64,000 nucleotides of DNA from Salirhabdus salicampi (GCF_024259515.1 NZ_JANBWE010000006.1:1-64000), one strand, 5' to 3'; numbered from the stretch's first letter, positions 7,030 to 20,115 are shown. The notes: generated by a model from the letters alone, not told the origin. Program-made: numbers and translations.

Positions 7030-7132
7030 AAAAAAATGAAAAGAGACATTACGTCTCTCCGCCCAGACGACCGGCATTCTAAGGTACAGCTCCCATATGG
7101 TTAATTCCATTTGTGTCGTCAGTCACCGCACC
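7030..7132 (-). ncRNA. ZTP/ZMP (pfl) riboswitch with intrinsic terminator, upstream of folD
   Basis: Reading minus, the aptamer (7132-7061) has the first conserved domain GGTGCGGTGACTGACGACA, a variable ATGG/CCAT stem, GGGAGCTGTACC closing P1, and the 3' domain GCCGGTCGTCTGGGC, matching the pfl motif layout (GUGACUGRCGA...GGGGAGC...CNGGGC). Directly after it, AGAGAC-GTAAT-GTCTCT followed by TTTTCATTTTTTT forms a terminator (7030-7058), and CGTCT of the aptamer can pair with AGACG of the terminator arm. The folD SD follows at once. Binding of ZTP/ZMP (AICAR nucleotides accumulating at low 10-formyl-THF) should turn folD on. Confidence 0.88.
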
Positions 7133-7145
7133 CTGCTATTCTATT

Positions 7146-8423
<1,278 letters not shown>

Positions 8424-9962
8424 CTAGTGCTTAAAATGCCGAACTCCTGTAAACACCATCGCAATTCCGTATTCATTACATTTTTTTATGGAATCTTGGT
8501 CACGAATGGATCCACCTGGCTGAATAATTGCTTTTACCCCTGCTTTTGCCGCTAATTCTACTGTGTCATCCATTGGGAAAAACGCGTCTGAAGCCATGAC
8601 GGAACCTTTTACATGATCACCGGCTTGTTCTATCGCAATCTTTGCTGCACCAACTCGATTCATTTGACCGGCTCCAACCCCAACAGTTTTTTGGTCCTTC
8701 GCTAATAGAATTGCATTCGATTTCACATGCTTTACAACTTGCCAAGCTAATTTCAAATCTTTCCATTGCTCATCTGTGGGTTCTACTTCTGTTGGGACAG
8801 AAATAGAAGCATCTTCAAATGTATATTGATCCTCATTTTGGACTAACAATCCACCGTGTACAGAGGCAAGTTTATTTTCCAATACGTCTTCTTTATTCAT
8901 ATCGATTGTAAGTAAACGTAAATTCTTCTTCTGTTTCAAAAGTTCTAATGCTTCATCAGTAAATGAAGGGGCAATAATAATCTCTAAAAAGATCTCCTTC
9001 ATCTTCTCCGCTAACTGTTCATTTACTTCACGATTCAGTGCAACGATGCCACCGAAGATAGAGACAGGATCCGCTTCGTAAGCACGGACATATGCTTCGA
9101 AAATGTTGTCGCTAACACCAACACCACACGGGTTTGTATGTTTAACCGCAACAACTGCTGGATCACGGAAGTCTTTAACAATTTCTAACGCAGCATCTGC
9201 ATCGTTAATATTGTTAAAAGATAGCTCTTTGCCATGATGTTGTGCAGCTGTGGCAATGGAAGATTTCAGCGGCAACGGTTTCTTGTAAAATGCTGCTTGT
9301 TGGTGAGGATTTTCCCCATAACGTAAATCTTGTTTCTTTTCATACGTAACAGTCATCACTTCCGGGAAATTTTCCTCTGTTTGTTTCGTTAAATATTCGC
9401 CAATTAAAGCATCATAGTGAGCCGTGTGACGAAATGCCTTTGCAGCTAATGTCCGTTTTAACTCAGATGAAACCGTTTCGTTTACATCTAGCTCCTCAAT
9501 TATACGGGCATAATCATTAGGATCAACGATTACGGAAACATCTTGATGATTTTTCGCAGCAGCACGAATCATCGTAGGTCCACCGATATCAATATTTTCA
9601 ATTGCCTCATCAAATTGGACATCAGGCTTAGAAATGGTATCTTTAAACGGATATAAATTTACAACAACAAAATCAATTGGATCAATGTTATGGCTCTTTA
9701 ATTGTGCTTGATGACTATCATTATCTCTAACCGCTAACAATCCGCCATGAACAGCTGGGTGTAATGTTTTCACTCGGCCATCTAAAATTTCCGGAAAACC
9801 CGTTAGATCCGATACGCCTTTCACATCAATTCCGTTTTCACTTAATAATTTTTTTGTTCCGCCTGTCGAAATAATTTCAATACCTCTATTTCGTAACTCC
9901 TTGGCAAATGCAACAATTCCATCTTTATTCGAGACACTAATAAGTGCTTGTTTTTTACTCAT
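8424..9962 (-). CDS. purH: Bifunctional AICAR transformylase / IMP cyclohydrolase
   Basis: 512 aa from ATG 9962 (GGAAGGGG 7 nt upstream), equal to B. subtilis PurH; the longer frame up to 9992 was rejected. The N-terminal ~200 residues ([21 protein letters not shown]) are the MGS-like IMP cyclohydrolase domain, and the rest is AICAR transformylase with [10 protein letters not shown] holding the catalytic Lys-His pair. Uses 10-formyl-THF and consumes AICAR, the monophosphate (ZMP) form of the signal sensed by the folD riboswitch. Its ATG overlaps the purN stop by 4 nt (ATGA). Confidence 0.97.
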   Translation of the reverse strand: MSKKQALISVSNKDGIVAFAKELRNRGIEIISTGGTKKLLSENGIDVKGVSDLTGFPEILDGRVKTLHPAVHGGLLAVRDNDSHQAQLKSHNIDPIDFVVVNLYPFKDTISKPDVQFDEAIENIDIGGPTMIRAAAKNHQDVSVIVDPNDYARIIEELDVNETVSSELKRTLAAKAFRHTAHYDALIGEYLTKQTEENFPEVMTVTYEKKQDLRYGENPHQQAAFYKKPLPLKSSIATAAQHHGKELSFNNINDADAALEIVKDFRDPAVVAVKHTNPCGVGVSDNIFEAYVRAYEADPVSIFGGIVALNREVNEQLAEKMKEIFLEIIIAPSFTDEALELLKQKKNLRLLTIDMNKEDVLENKLASVHGGLLVQNEDQYTFEDASISVPTEVEPTDEQWKDLKLAWQVVKHVKSNAILLAKDQKTVGVGAGQMNRVGAAKIAIEQAGDHVKGSVMASDAFFPMDDTVELAAKAGVKAIIQPGGSIRDQDSIKKCNEYGIAMVFTGVRHFKH

Positions 9963-10555
9963 GATTTTGCCCCTTCCATGACTTTTTTGCATAATTCATG
10001 TAATACTTGCGGGTACAATTGATGCTCTACTTGCTGAATGATTGCTTGAACGTCGTCACGGTCACTATTCGGTGGAATCGGAACGGATTGTTGGGCAATG
10101 ATAGGACCTGTATCCATTCCTTCATCTACATAGTGAACCGTCGCTCCCGTTTCCGAAACCCCTTTTTGCAATGCTTGACCAACAGCATCTTTACCAGGGA
10201 ATTTCGGTAACAGGGAAGGATGAATATTGACAATTCTCTGCTTATACTCCTCTAACAACGTTTTCCCAATTAAACGCATATAACCAGCTAATGCAATGAA
10301 CTGTACGCCTGCCACGTGTAACTTCTGTACAATCTCGCTTTCAAATTGCTCCTTGCTCTCATACTGTTTTGGAGAAAATACGAATGTAGGAATGCCCGCT
10401 TGTTTCGCTCGATTAATCACCTTCGCCTGTGGTCGGTCACAAATGAGAAGAACGACTTCAAAAGATGATTGAGAATGGCTTGAAAAATCTACAATCGATG
10501 TAAAATTGCTACCATTTCCTGATGCAAATACAGCAATTTTTAATCGATTAGACAA
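9959..10555 (-). CDS. purN: Phosphoribosylglycinamide formyltransferase (GART)
   Basis: About 198 aa. It formylates GAR with 10-formyl-THF. The active site Asn-His of VNIHPSLLP and the Asp of DEGMDTGPI are present, and the nucleotide loop is FASGNGSNF. The start is uncertain: TTG 10555 gives [10 protein letters not shown], closest to the family; GTG 10564 and GTG 10573 are in frame too. No strong SD is seen, which suggests translational coupling to purM, whose stop codon (10548-10550) lies inside purN. Confidence 0.95.
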   Translation of the reverse strand: MSNRLKIAVFASGNGSNFTSIVDFSSHSQSSFEVVLLICDRPQAKVINRAKQAGIPTFVFSPKQYESKEQFESEIVQKLHVAGVQFIALAGYMRLIGKTLLEEYKQRIVNIHPSLLPKFPGKDAVGQALQKGVSETGATVHYVDEGMDTGPIIAQQSVPIPPNSDRDDVQAIIQQVEHQLYPQVLHELCKKVMEGAKS

Positions 10556-11570
10556 ACCGAACACCGCTTCCACTAGTTACAGTTCCAATTTTATAAGCTG
10601 TTTCACCGAAAGACGTTGCATCTTCTAGCACTTTATCAGCAATTGAAGGTGATACGGCTAACACCATTCCGATCCCCATATTAAATACACTGTACATTTC
10701 TTCTACTGAAATATTTCCAGTTTGTTGAATGAGGTCAAAGATAGGAGGAATATCCCAACTACCCGAAATCAATTCAGCCCCGAGTTTCGGTAACATACGC
10801 GGGATATTTTCTATAAAGCCACCACCAGTAATATGGGCCATTCCTTTTATATCGTACGATTTCAACAGTTTTAACAATGGCTGAACATAAATCCGTGTAG
10901 GCTCTAACAACTCTTCTCCTAAGGTTTTTTCTAACAAAGGATGAAATTCTGACAGTGACATACTTCCTTGTTCTAGTAAAACCTTTCGTACTAAGGAGAA
11001 ACCGTTACTATGAATCCCATTTGAGCGTAATCCGATCAAAACGTCGCCTTCTTCAATTCGTTCTCCGGTAATAATGTCAGATTTTTCTACAGCCCCGACA
11101 GAAAAGCCTGCAATATCATAGTCATTTTCATCATACATATCAGGCATTTCAGCTGTTTCCCCTCCAATAAGGGAGCAACCAGCTTGTTCGCAACCAGCGA
11201 CAACACCTGAAACGATTTGTTCAATTTTTTCGGGCTCTACTTTTCCCAATGCTAAATAGTCTAAAAAATAGAGCGGTTCTGCTCCTTGAACAACGATATC
11301 GTTCACACACATCGCAACGGCATCAATCCCAATGGTGTCATGCTTATTCAATTGAATCGCGAGCATGAGCTTTGTCCCAACACCGTCAGTCCCGGAAACA
11401 AGCACAGGTTCTTTTAGTTGTAATTTCGAAAAATCAAACATAGCACCAAAACTTCCGAGACTACCCATTACTTCAGGACGCTTCGTTCGGTTCGTTAAGT
11501 TTTTAATTCGTTCCACAGATTGATATCCCGCTTCGATATCTACTCCTGCTTTTTTATACGTATTTCCCAT
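10548..11570 (-). CDS. purM: Phosphoribosylformylglycinamidine cyclo-ligase (AIR synthetase)
   Basis: 340 aa. It closes the imidazole ring to AIR using ATP. PurM/ThiL-like fold: [10 protein letters not shown]-like [23 protein letters not shown] (about 59-72), [11 protein letters not shown] (about 137-147) and [16 protein letters not shown] with AAAGGACG 8 nt upstream. It sits between purF (17-nt gap) and purN (8-nt overlap). Confidence 0.97.
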   Translation of the reverse strand: MGNTYKKAGVDIEAGYQSVERIKNLTNRTKRPEVMGSLGSFGAMFDFSKLQLKEPVLVSGTDGVGTKLMLAIQLNKHDTIGIDAVAMCVNDIVVQGAEPLYFLDYLALGKVEPEKIEQIVSGVVAGCEQAGCSLIGGETAEMPDMYDENDYDIAGFSVGAVEKSDIITGERIEEGDVLIGLRSNGIHSNGFSLVRKVLLEQGSMSLSEFHPLLEKTLGEELLEPTRIYVQPLLKLLKSYDIKGMAHITGGGFIENIPRMLPKLGAELISGSWDIPPIFDLIQQTGNISVEEMYSVFNMGIGMVLAVSPSIADKVLEDATSFGETAYKIGTVTSGSGVRFV

Positions 11571-11586
11571 ACTAAGACGTCCTTTC

Positions 11587-13014
11587 CTATGAGTTTAACA
11601 AGCCGACCTTTTCATGAGGTCGGACAGTATTATCTAAAAGATTTGTTGGGTATTTGCCGGTAAAGCAGGCAAGACATTGACCACAGTTTGTTGTTTCATC
11701 AGGGCGACCGATCGCTGATAACATCCCATCTACTGATAAATAAGATAAGGAATCTGCACCAATTAATTGGCGGATTTCTTCAACACTATTTGATGAAGCT
11801 ATTAATTCTGATGAAGATGACGTATCTATTCCGTAGTAACATGGGTTCTTAATCGGCGGAGAACTAATCCGGACATGTACTTCCTTCGCTCCCGCTTCTC
11901 TTAACATGCTGACAATTCGACGGGACGTTGTTCCACGGACAATCGAGTCGTCAATCATAACTACCCGCTTTCCTTCCACAATTTTTCGGACCGGGGAGAG
12001 CTTCATTTGCACACCCTTTTCCCTAAGTTCCTGGGAAGGTTTAATGAACGTGCGACCAACATATCGATTTTTAATTAACCCTAACTCATAAGGAATGTTT
12101 GCCTCTTCCGCATAACCAATGGCAGCTGATATACTCGAGTCAGGAACACCTGTGACAACATCGGCTTCTACAGGGAACTCCTTCGCTAACTGTTTCCCCA
12201 GGTTCTTCCGGGTTGAATGGATGTTTAAACCGTCAACATTACTATCTGGACGGGCAAAATACACATATTCCATGGAACAAATTGCTCTTTCGTTAGCTTT
12301 CGCAAAGAATTCAGAGTGTAGTCCGTCTTTATCAATCACAATTAGTTCTCCCGGCTGTACTTCGCGGACGTACTCAGCACCTGTGACATCAAAAGCACAT
12401 GTTTCCGACGCGACAACCCACGCTTCCCCTAGTTTTCCGATTGATAGAGGACGCATGCCTAATGGGTCTAGTGCTGCAATTAATCTATCTTCAGTCATGA
12501 GTAGAAAAGCAAAAGCTCCTTCTAAAAGTGGCAAGGAATTTTTCAATCTAGTTTCTAATGGTAAGTAGTTATGCTTTTTAATCAGGTGTGCTAACACTTC
12601 TGTGTCAGATGTTGTTTGAAAAATACTCCCATCATTCTCCAATTGTTCACGCAGTGAAATCGCATTAACAAGGTTCCCGTTATGGGCAAGTGCCATAGAC
12701 CCTCTTTGAGAATGGAAAAGCAGCGGCTGAACATTTTCATAGCCGCCACCTCCTGCAGTAGAATAACGAACATGGCCTATTGCACCATTTCCACCTAATT
12801 TCGAAAGAACTTGTTCATTGAATACTTCTGTTACTAAACCTAAACCTTTTGTATGGTTTAACTGCTGGCCATCCGTTACGACAATCCCTGTTCCCTCTTG
12901 TCCGCGGTGCTGCATACTATGCAAACCATAGTATGTTAGTTGAGCGGCATCCTCGTGCCCCCAAACACCAAATACCCCACACTCTTCATTTAAACCTCTG
13001 ATTTCATTAAGCAC
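11587..13014 (-). CDS. purF: Amidophosphoribosyltransferase
   Basis: 475 aa from GTG 13014 (AGGAG 7 nt upstream). First committed step: transfers Gln amide N to PRPP. That start gives an 11-residue propeptide before catalytic Cys12 (EECGVFG), exactly as in B. subtilis; the longer frame to 13032 does not. The PRPP loop is [14 protein letters not shown] (about 344-357). Fe-S ligands appear in NCGQCLACF near the C-terminus, as in the oxygen-sensitive Bacillus-type enzyme. Overlaps the 3' end of purL by 25 nt. Confidence 0.97.
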   Translation of the reverse strand: MLNEIRGLNEECGVFGVWGHEDAAQLTYYGLHSMQHRGQEGTGIVVTDGQQLNHTKGLGLVTEVFNEQVLSKLGGNGAIGHVRYSTAGGGGYENVQPLLFHSQRGSMALAHNGNLVNAISLREQLENDGSIFQTTSDTEVLAHLIKKHNYLPLETRLKNSLPLLEGAFAFLLMTEDRLIAALDPLGMRPLSIGKLGEAWVVASETCAFDVTGAEYVREVQPGELIVIDKDGLHSEFFAKANERAICSMEYVYFARPDSNVDGLNIHSTRKNLGKQLAKEFPVEADVVTGVPDSSISAAIGYAEEANIPYELGLIKNRYVGRTFIKPSQELREKGVQMKLSPVRKIVEGKRVVMIDDSIVRGTTSRRIVSMLREAGAKEVHVRISSPPIKNPCYYGIDTSSSSELIASSNSVEEIRQLIGADSLSYLSVDGMLSAIGRPDETTNCGQCLACFTGKYPTNLLDNTVRPHEKVGLLNS

Positions 13015-15221
13015 GGGATCGCTCCTTTCCAAGCATTCGTCATCTCTTCTACTGCAACATCAATAACTGATTCTTCTTCTGAATTCGTTACAACTAACCT
13101 CGGCTCATCTTTCACCTCACCGATTAATTTTGCATTCTCCACCATTTGTTCAAACGTATCTTTTTGTTCAGGCTTCACGGATACAACAAAACGAGATTGA
13201 GTTTCACTGAAAAGCAGTGCTTTAGATCCTGCTAATTGAACGCTAACCCCTAAGGCTAATGTTTCGTCCATCACACACTCAGCCAATGCTACTGCTAAAC
13301 CACCTTCAGCAACATCATGTGCAGAAGCAACAACCCCTTCCTGAATAGCTTTGAGTAACTGTTTTTGTCGCTTTTGTTCTACAGCTAAATCAATCGCTGG
13401 AGCTTTTCCTTTATATTCGCCATCCAGTAGTTGCTGTAACTCACTACCACCGAACTCATTTGTCGTATCCCCAATGACATAAACAAGATCACCGGCTGAT
13501 TTAAATGTTTGTGTTGTAATATGGTTTACATCATGAACTAAACCAACCATACCCACTACTGGAGTCGGGAATATCGCCTCTCCGTTTGTTTCATTGTAAA
13601 GAGATACATTTCCCCCGATTACCGGAGTTTGGAGTACGGCACATGCATCACTCATTCCAGTTGTTGCTTCTTCTAACTGCCAAAATACTTCAGGCTTTTC
13701 AGGGTTACCGAAGTTTATGCCATCTGTTATTGCAAGTGGTTCAGCACCCGAACAAACTATATTACGAGCCGCTTCTGCGACTGCAATCTGACCACCTGTT
13801 TTTGGATCTAAATATAAATAACGGGAGTTACAATCAGTCGTCATAGCAAGCGCCTTGTTTGTTCCACGAATTCGAAGAACTGCTGCATCAGAACCAGGCG
13901 CTACAGCTGTATTTGTCTGTACCATGTAATCATATTGGTTGTAAACCCATTCTTTATTTGCAATCGTCGGTTGCTGCAGTAACTGCAATAATGTTTCTTG
14001 TGCGTCTTCTATTACAGGTGCCTCAATCTTCATGTTTTGCATCTCTTGAAACACTTCCGGTTCTTTAGACGGCATATGGTAAACTGGTGCATCTTCTGCC
14101 AATGAATCCACCGGAACATCCGCTACTAGTTCACCTTTGTGCAATAATCTGAAACGGTGGTCATCCGTAACAACCCCTACTGATTTCGCTTCTAAATCGT
14201 ACTTTTCAAACAAGTCAACAATCTCTTGTTCCCGACCTTTTTCTACTACAATTAACATTCTTTCTTGGGATTCAGACAACATCATTTCATATGGTGTCAT
14301 TCCTTTTTCACGCTGTGGCACTTCATCTAAGTTTAACTCAATACCAGTCCCCGCTTTACTAGCCATTTCACTAGCAGAAGACGTTAGCCCGGCTGCCCCC
14401 ATATCTTGGATGCCTACAAGAGCGTCTGATTTAATCAGTTCTAAGCATGCCTCAATGAGAAGTTTCTCCATGAAAGGATCTCCTACTTGAACAGCAGGAC
14501 GTTCTTCACCAGATTCTTCTGTCAGTTCACTTGAGGCAAATGTAGCTCCGTGAATACCATCACGACCTGTTGAAGCACCTACATACATGACTGTATTACC
14601 AATTCCTTTTGCTTGCCCTTTCTGGATTTCCTCATGCCGGATTAAGCCAACACACATGGCATTTACGAGCGGATTTCCTTTATAAGAATCATCAAATTGT
14701 ATTTCTCCACCTACAGTTGGGATACCAACACAGTTTCCATATCCCGCAATCCCTGCCACTACTTCCTCAAACAAATACCTCACTTTAGGGTCTTCTAATT
14801 TGCCGAACCGCAATGAATTTAATAAAGCAATCGGGCGGGCTCCCATTGAAAACACATCACGAATAATTCCGCCTACGCCAGTTGCAGCTCCTTGATACGG
14901 TTCAATTGCTGATGGGTGGTTATGACTTTCAATCTTAAACACAACAGCTAAGTCGTCACCTATATCAACAATACCCGCTCCTTCACCCGGACCTTGCAAT
15001 ACGTGTTTTCCTTCGGTAGGGAATTTCTTTAAAACTGGCTTTGAAGTTTTATAACTACAATGCTCTGACCACATAACAGAGAACAACCCTGTTTCTGTAT
15101 AGTTAGGCGTACGCCCTAGCGTTTTTTCAATTGAAGAAAATTCTTCATCTGTTAAACCCATTTCACGATATAATTTATTTTGTTTAATTTGTTCAGTATT
15201 TGGCTCAAGAAGTAACGACAT
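12990..15221 (-). CDS. purL: Phosphoribosylformylglycinamidine synthase II (FGAM synthase large subunit)
   Basis: 743 aa from ATG 15221 (GGAGGG 6 nt upstream); the frame continues to 15299 but without SD. This is the small-PurL type that needs PurS and PurQ: no N-terminal PurS-like or C-terminal glutaminase domain is fused. Motifs: MWSEHCSYK with catalytic His, [25 protein letters not shown], and [13 protein letters not shown]. Overlaps purQ by 17 nt and purF by 25 nt, showing tight coupling. Confidence 0.97.
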   Translation of the reverse strand: MSLLLEPNTEQIKQNKLYREMGLTDEEFSSIEKTLGRTPNYTETGLFSVMWSEHCSYKTSKPVLKKFPTEGKHVLQGPGEGAGIVDIGDDLAVVFKIESHNHPSAIEPYQGAATGVGGIIRDVFSMGARPIALLNSLRFGKLEDPKVRYLFEEVVAGIAGYGNCVGIPTVGGEIQFDDSYKGNPLVNAMCVGLIRHEEIQKGQAKGIGNTVMYVGASTGRDGIHGATFASSELTEESGEERPAVQVGDPFMEKLLIEACLELIKSDALVGIQDMGAAGLTSSASEMASKAGTGIELNLDEVPQREKGMTPYEMMLSESQERMLIVVEKGREQEIVDLFEKYDLEAKSVGVVTDDHRFRLLHKGELVADVPVDSLAEDAPVYHMPSKEPEVFQEMQNMKIEAPVIEDAQETLLQLLQQPTIANKEWVYNQYDYMVQTNTAVAPGSDAAVLRIRGTNKALAMTTDCNSRYLYLDPKTGGQIAVAEAARNIVCSGAEPLAITDGINFGNPEKPEVFWQLEEATTGMSDACAVLQTPVIGGNVSLYNETNGEAIFPTPVVGMVGLVHDVNHITTQTFKSAGDLVYVIGDTTNEFGGSELQQLLDGEYKGKAPAIDLAVEQKRQKQLLKAIQEGVVASAHDVAEGGLAVALAECVMDETLALGVSVQLAGSKALLFSETQSRFVVSVKPEQKDTFEQMVENAKLIGEVKDEPRLVVTNSEEESVIDVAVEEMTNAWKGAIPCLMKSEV

Positions 15222-15888
15222 GTTTTTCCCTCCAGTTAAGTAAGATCGACTTAAACAATCGAAGACCGTCAACACTACCAACCAATGAATCCACTGCACG
15301 TTCAGGGTGTGGCATCATTCCAAGTACGTTTCCTTGTTCATTGACAATGCCTGCAATCCGCTCTTTTGATCCATTAATGTCCTCGGTGTAGCGAAAGACG
15401 ATTTGATTATTTTGTTGTAATTGTTGTAATGTTGCCTCATCACATTCGTAGTTACCTTCCATATGAGCAACAGGGATATCAATTTGTTCTCCTTCTTCAT
15501 AAAGGGATGTAAACATCGTTTCGCTATTTTCAACATGTAATGTTACGTTTTGACAAATAAACTTCAAACGGTCGTTCTGTTTCATTGCACCAGGTAATAA
15601 GTTCGTCTCAAGTAAGATCTGGAAACCATTACAAACACCTAATACAGGTTTTCCTGCGGCTGCAGCTTCCGTTACAGCCTTCATAACTGGCGAGAATCTC
15701 GCTATAGCCCCTGATCGTAAATAATCTCCGTAAGAGAAGCCACCTGGCAATAGAATGCCGTCATAGTCAGTTAACGTTGATGTTCGATGGGAGACGTACT
15801 CCACTTCTTCCCCAAGTTCATCTTTTATGGCATGAAGCATATCCGCGTCACAGTTCGATCCTGGGAATACGACGACAGCAAATTTCAT
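15205..15888 (-). CDS. purQ: FGAM synthase glutaminase subunit
   Basis: 227 aa. Class I glutamine amidotransferase with nucleophile Cys86 in GVCNGFQ and His194/Glu196 in PHPERAVD. Provides ammonia to PurL in the PurLQS complex. Its ATG overlaps the purS stop by 4 nt and its end overlaps purL. Confidence 0.97.
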   Translation of the reverse strand: MKFAVVVFPGSNCDADMLHAIKDELGEEVEYVSHRTSTLTDYDGILLPGGFSYGDYLRSGAIARFSPVMKAVTEAAAAGKPVLGVCNGFQILLETNLLPGAMKQNDRLKFICQNVTLHVENSETMFTSLYEEGEQIDIPVAHMEGNYECDEATLQQLQQNNQIVFRYTEDINGSKERIAGIVNEQGNVLGMMPHPERAVDSLVGSVDGLRLFKSILLNWREKHVVTS

Positions 15889-16136
15889 TGAGCCACTACC
15901 TCCTCAACTTCGTACGTATAGTCTTCAATAACAGGGTTAGCGAGCAACTTATCACACATTTCATCTATTTTTTCTTCAAGTTGATCGCTCTCACTAATAA
16001 GAAGTTCCATATATTTTCCGATACGGACGTCTTCAACTTCAGGAAAGTCCATACTATGAAGCGCTCCTTTTACTGCCTTCCCTTGTGGATCTAACACACC
16101 ATTTTTCAACGTAATATAAACTTTAACTTTATACAT
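15885..16136 (-). CDS. purS: FGAM synthase subunit PurS
   Basis: 83 aa small dimeric partner that bridges PurL and PurQ for ammonia transfer. N-terminal [21 protein letters not shown] and [12 protein letters not shown] are typical. Overlaps purC by 8 nt and purQ by 4 nt. Its translated start is ATG 16136; GGGGGAG lies just upstream, inside the purC end. Confidence 0.97.
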   Translation of the reverse strand: MYKVKVYITLKNGVLDPQGKAVKGALHSMDFPEVEDVRIGKYMELLISESDQLEEKIDEMCDKLLANPVIEDYTYEVEEVVAQ

Positions 16137-16848
16137 GTTGCTCCCCCTTTAATCGTTGTAAGATTTGATCATATGCTTCTACTAAGCTACCTAGATCTCT
16201 ACGATAGACATCTTTATCTAGTTTTTCATTCGTGTTTTTATCCCATAGACGACACGTATCTGGAGAAATTTCATCCGCTAACAATACGTCTCCATCCTTA
16301 TTTACACCAAACTCCAGTTTGAAATCGACAAGCCGAACATTACAGCTAGCAAAATAATCAACTAACAATTCATTTACTTGTAAGGCTATATTTTTCATTT
16401 CTACTAACTGGGTATTAGTCGCAATGTTTAAGACCTCAATATGATCTTCATTGATAAGTGGATCTCCTAGATCATCATCTTTGTAATAATATTCAACAAT
16501 AGTCTTGGGAAGAGTAACTCCTTCCTCTTTGCCAATACGCTTTGCCAAACTTCCTGCTGTTACATTTCGAACTACTACTTCTAACGGAATAATGGTCGTC
16601 CTTTGCACAAGCTGTTCGGTCGGTGACAACTGCTGTACAAAATGGTTTGGAATCCCTTTTTCCTTCAAAATGGTAAAGATAATAGATGATATTTCATTGT
16701 TATAACGTGCTTTCCCTTGGATTGTTGCCTTTTTCTCCCCATTAAAGGCAGTTGCGCTATCTTTATATTCCACCCACAATATGTTGTGATCTTCCGTTTT
16801 ATAAAGACGCTTCGCTTTCCCCTCATACATAAGCTGCTGCTTCTCCAT
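16129..16848 (-). CDS. purC: SAICAR synthetase
   Basis: 239 aa. Condenses CAIR with aspartate. Signatures: YEGKAKRLY (8-16), VVRNVTAGSLAKR (about 91-103) and LVDFKLEFG (about 174-182), then ADEISPDTCRLWD. Same length class as other bacterial PurC. ATG at 16848 with GGGAGAGG upstream. Between purB (27-nt gap) and purS. Confidence 0.97.
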   Translation of the reverse strand: MEKQQLMYEGKAKRLYKTEDHNILWVEYKDSATAFNGEKKATIQGKARYNNEISSIIFTILKEKGIPNHFVQQLSPTEQLVQRTTIIPLEVVVRNVTAGSLAKRIGKEEGVTLPKTIVEYYYKDDDLGDPLINEDHIEVLNIATNTQLVEMKNIALQVNELLVDYFASCNVRLVDFKLEFGVNKDGDVLLADEISPDTCRLWDKNTNEKLDKDVYRRDLGSLVEAYDQILQRLKGEQHV

Positions 16849-16875
16849 TAAAACCTCTCCCTTTGCTGTTTCTCC

Positions 16876-18177
16876 CTATTCTGAATCGATACCTAAACGA
16901 CGGAAAATCATGTCTACTTGACCTAAGTGGTATTGATAGTCAAAACAGTTATTCAGCTCTTCTTCTGTTAATGTTGATGTAATCGTTTCATTCGCCTCGA
17001 CAAGTTGGCGAAACGGCGTTTTCGTTTCCCAAGCTTCCATTGCTAACGGTTGAACTAAATCATAAGCATCTTCCCTAACTAATCCTTTGTTAATTAAAGA
17101 AAGAAGAACACGCTGAGAGTAAATTAAACCGTACGTTCGCTCCATATTTTGTTTCATATTATCTTCAAATACGGTTAACTTTTCGACGATATTTGCAAAA
17201 CGATTTAGCATATAGTTAAGCGCAATTGTTGCATCTGGTAGAATGACACGCTCAGCAGACGAATGAGAAATATCACGTTCATGCCATAATGGAACATTTT
17301 CATAAGCTGTTACCATATATCCACGTATCACACGTGCCATACCTGTCATATTTTCTGAACCAATTGGATTCCGTTTATGAGGCATAGCGGAAGACCCTTT
17401 TTGACCCTTAGCAAAAAACTCTTCTACTTCACGTGTTTCACTCTTTTGCAGGCCTCGAATTTCTACTGCCATCTTTTCAATTGATGTTGCAATTAACGAC
17501 AGTACACCCATGTAATGAGCGTGACGGTCCCGTTGCAATGTTTGGGTAGAAATCGGCGCGGGCTGTAAACCTAACTTTTCGCAAACATATTGCTCTACAA
17601 AGGGATCAATGTTGGCATAGGTTCCAACGGCCCCAGACAGTTTTCCAAACTCAACTTCCTTAGCAGCCCGGTCAAATCGTTCCACATTCCGTTTCATCTC
17701 TTCATACCATAGTGCAAGCTTTAACCCGAAAGTTGTTGGTTCAGCGTGAACACCGTGGGTACGACCCATTTGCACTGTATATTTATAAGCTTTTGCTTTC
17801 TCTTTCAACACTTCTACAAATCGGTTTAAGTCTTTACGGATGATATCGTTAGCCTGCTTTAATAAATAAGATAAAGCTGTATCTACAACATCTGTAGATG
17901 TAAGACCATAATGGACCCATTTACGCTCTTCTCCTAACGTTTCTGAAACAGCTCTCGTAAAGGCTACAACATCATGGCGGGTTTGTTCTTCAATTTCCAA
18001 AATTCGATTGACATCGAAACTTGCATGATCACGAATCTTTTTAACATCTTCCTTTGGGATAATCCCTAACTCTGACCATGCTTCACAGGCTAGAATCTCT
18101 ACTTCAAGCCATGCCTGGTATTTATTTTCATCTGTCCAGATGGATCCCATTTCTGGTCGTGTATAACGTTCAATCAT
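16876..18177 (-). CDS. purB: Adenylosuccinate lyase
   Basis: 433 aa. Fumarase/aspartase superfamily; acts twice, on SAICAR and on adenylosuccinate. The superfamily signature [11 protein letters not shown] is at about 261-271, with TSTDVVDTA and the catalytic-region [11 protein letters not shown] (about 138-148). AGGAGGATATTGT precedes ATG 18177. Confidence 0.97.
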   Translation of the reverse strand: MIERYTRPEMGSIWTDENKYQAWLEVEILACEAWSELGIIPKEDVKKIRDHASFDVNRILEIEEQTRHDVVAFTRAVSETLGEERKWVHYGLTSTDVVDTALSYLLKQANDIIRKDLNRFVEVLKEKAKAYKYTVQMGRTHGVHAEPTTFGLKLALWYEEMKRNVERFDRAAKEVEFGKLSGAVGTYANIDPFVEQYVCEKLGLQPAPISTQTLQRDRHAHYMGVLSLIATSIEKMAVEIRGLQKSETREVEEFFAKGQKGSSAMPHKRNPIGSENMTGMARVIRGYMVTAYENVPLWHERDISHSSAERVILPDATIALNYMLNRFANIVEKLTVFEDNMKQNMERTYGLIYSQRVLLSLINKGLVREDAYDLVQPLAMEAWETKTPFRQLVEANETITSTLTEEELNNCFDYQYHLGQVDMIFRRLGIDSE

Positions 18178-18199
18178 ACAATATCCTCCTCTAGCTTGT

Positions 18200-19318
18200 T
18201 TACGCCCAAATGCTCAAAGCGTCAATTTCACGTTTTATTTCCTCAATGGATTCGCCAACAAAGTTCACATGCCCCATCTTTCGTTTTTCTTTTACTCCGT
18301 CTTTTCCATATAAATGTAATTTTGGGCGGTCCATCTGTGGCACCTTATTGATCACTCGTTCAAAATGCTCACCTAATACATTCATCATAATAATTGGTGA
18401 AAACAATTTTGTGGGTGATAATGGCCAGTTACAAATTGCCCTTACATGTTGATGGAATTGAGATGTTTCACATGCGTTCATCGTGTAATGACCTGAATTG
18501 TGTGGGCGTGGTGCCAATTCATTAATGTAAATCTCACCATCCGGTAATAAAAACATTTCCACTCCGAGTGTCCCAATCATACTTAATGACGACGCAATTT
18601 CTCGAGCTAAGGTTGTAGCTTTCTCAGCAACTGATTCATTTACTCTTGCCGGAACAATTGTCTCCATTAAAATGTGGTCTACATGGATGTTTTCCCCTAC
18701 CGGAAACACTTTTGTTTCTCCACTTACACTTCGGTTAACGATGACAGAAATCTCTTTTTCAAACGGAAGGAACTTTTCTAATATACAACGACCTTTTGTT
18801 AACAATTGGGCCGCTTCTTCGATATCTTCTTCTGTTTTAATCATCACTTGACCTTTACCGTCATATCCCCCTGTACGGGTTTTTAAAACAGCAGGAAGAC
18901 CAATCGCATCCAAGGAATGATGCAATCTCTCCTTAGTATCTACAAGCTCATAAGGCGCTACTTGTGCACCACTTTTTACAATAGCAGCTTTCTCATTTGC
19001 CCGATCTTGTGTTGTTTGTATAATGCCTCCACCTTGTGGTAGGTAGGCGTTATCCTCGAGCCATTGAAGCACGTTATAATCGATGTTTTCAAACTCATAA
19101 GTAATTACATCACTTACACCAGCCAACTGTTTTGCTGCTTCTAAGTCATCATAAGAAGCAACAATTTCGATGTCAGCTATTTGCCCTGTTGGCGAGTTTT
19201 CTTTCGGGTCTAAAACAGCTACTCGATAGCCCATTTCTTTTGCAGCGATCCCCATCATTCTACCTAGCTGTCCACCACCAATAATTCCAATCGTTTGACC
19301 CGGTAATATTGTTTTCAT
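18200..19318 (-). CDS. purK: N5-carboxyaminoimidazole ribonucleotide synthase
   Basis: 372 aa from ATG 19318, which has GAGGAG 10 nt upstream, inside the purE 3' end; the longer frame to 19402 was rejected. ATP-grasp enzyme making N5-CAIR from AIR, bicarbonate and [14 protein letters not shown] near the N-terminus, [11 protein letters not shown] (about 147-157) and [15 protein letters not shown] (about 264-278) are diagnostic. Works directly with PurE encoded 4 nt upstream. Confidence 0.97.
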   Translation of the reverse strand: MKTILPGQTIGIIGGGQLGRMMGIAAKEMGYRVAVLDPKENSPTGQIADIEIVASYDDLEAAKQLAGVSDVITYEFENIDYNVLQWLEDNAYLPQGGGIIQTTQDRANEKAAIVKSGAQVAPYELVDTKERLHHSLDAIGLPAVLKTRTGGYDGKGQVMIKTEEDIEEAAQLLTKGRCILEKFLPFEKEISVIVNRSVSGETKVFPVGENIHVDHILMETIVPARVNESVAEKATTLAREIASSLSMIGTLGVEMFLLPDGEIYINELAPRPHNSGHYTMNACETSQFHQHVRAICNWPLSPTKLFSPIIMMNVLGEHFERVINKVPQMDRPKLHLYGKDGVKEKRKMGHVNFVGESIEEIKREIDALSIWA

Positions 19319-19322
19319 CGTG

Positions 19323-19814
19323 TTACAACTCCTCATTACTTTGTCTAGCTTTTTCACTAATTTCTTCCCGATATTTGAGTAACGCTTGATCAAACTCTTC
19401 AAATTGTGTAGCTAATATTTCACATGCTAGAAGTCCTGCATTCGTTGCCCCTGCTTTACCAATAGCAACAGTAGCAACAGGTACTCCACCCGGCATTTGG
19501 ACGATGGATAATAACGAATCCATACCATTTAAAGCTTTGGATTGAACTGGTACACCGATTACCGGCAATGTTGTTTTGGCAGCTACCATACCTGGAAGGT
19601 GGGCAGCTCCTCCTGCACCAGCAATGATGACCTTTACCCCTCTCTCTTTAGCTGTCTCTGCATATGCAAACATATCATCAGGTGTACGGTGGGCGGAAAC
19701 AACCTTTTTTTCATATGGAACTCCACACTGCTCTAATACGTTACAAGTATGTTCCATTGTCTCCCAATCCGATATACTTCCCATTATTACTCCTACAAGC
19801 GGTAATTGTCCCAT
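19323..19814 (-). CDS. purE: N5-CAIR mutase PurE
   Basis: 163 aa, class I Pur[15 protein letters not shown] (7-20), VVSAHRTPD (about 38-46) and [12 protein letters not shown] form the CAIR binding site. AGGAGTGG 6 nt before ATG. First gene of the pur operon, preceded by a purine riboswitch. Confidence 0.97.
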   Translation of the reverse strand: MGQLPLVGVIMGSISDWETMEHTCNVLEQCGVPYEKKVVSAHRTPDDMFAYAETAKERGVKVIIAGAGGAAHLPGMVAAKTTLPVIGVPVQSKALNGMDSLLSIVQMPGGVPVATVAIGKAGATNAGLLACEILATQFEEFDQALLKYREEISEKARQSNEEL

Positions 19815-19844
19815 AAGTCCACTCCTAACATTAATTCATTCATG

Positions 19845-20004
19845 AAAAAAGTGCAGACGCATCCTCTCCAAATCGAGAGAAAGCCGTCTGCACTCATGTA
19901 CACAATCAATAATACGGAATACACGTACTTCCTCTCATAGTCCGACCATTTACGGTAGTCGGGTAGAAACTTTTGGGCCATATTCCCAACATTATATGAG
20001 AGGG
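19845..20004 (-). ncRNA. Purine (guanine-class) riboswitch and terminator of the pur operon
   Basis: Aptamer at 20004-19931 reading minus: CCTCTCATATAAT opens P1, GTTGGGAATATGGCCCAA is P2/L2, AGTTTCTACC the core, CCGACTACCGTAAATGGTCGG P3/L3, and ACTATGAGAGG closes P1. The specificity base in ACTATG is C, the guanine/hypoxanthine class rather than adenine. The expression platform is a long terminator (19845-19898): AGTGCAGACG...CGTCTGCACT then TTTTTT. Guanine or hypoxanthine should shut off purE-D. Confidence 0.95.
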
Positions 20005-20023
20005 TTTTATATATTTCATTAAC

Positions 20024-20034
20024 ATTATAACATG
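20024..20034 (-). promoter_or_regulatory. Promoter of the pur operon (extended -10)
   Basis: Minus strand TGTTATAAT: TATAAT at 20024-20029 with an extended TG. The -35 region (CTTTAA) is poor, common for regulated promoters. The start would lie about 12 nt before the riboswitch aptamer. Confidence 0.75.
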
Positions 20035-20066
20035 TATTCGCTGATTTTAAAGAGATTTTTCATCCA

Positions 20067-20110
20067 TTTACGAACTAAGTAGCTTTTGTTTTTGTTTATT
20101 GTTCGGTAAT
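20067..20110 (-). promoter_or_regulatory. Pair of PurR boxes
   Basis: Two CGAAC-centred half sites in opposite orientation: TTTACGAACTAAG on plus (20067-20079) and ATTACCGAACAAT on minus (20098-20110). This is the inverted pair expected for the PurR repressor, which is released by PRPP. They lie just upstream of the pur promoter and directly after the truA stop codon. Confidence 0.75.
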
Positions 20111-20115
20111 GGCGG

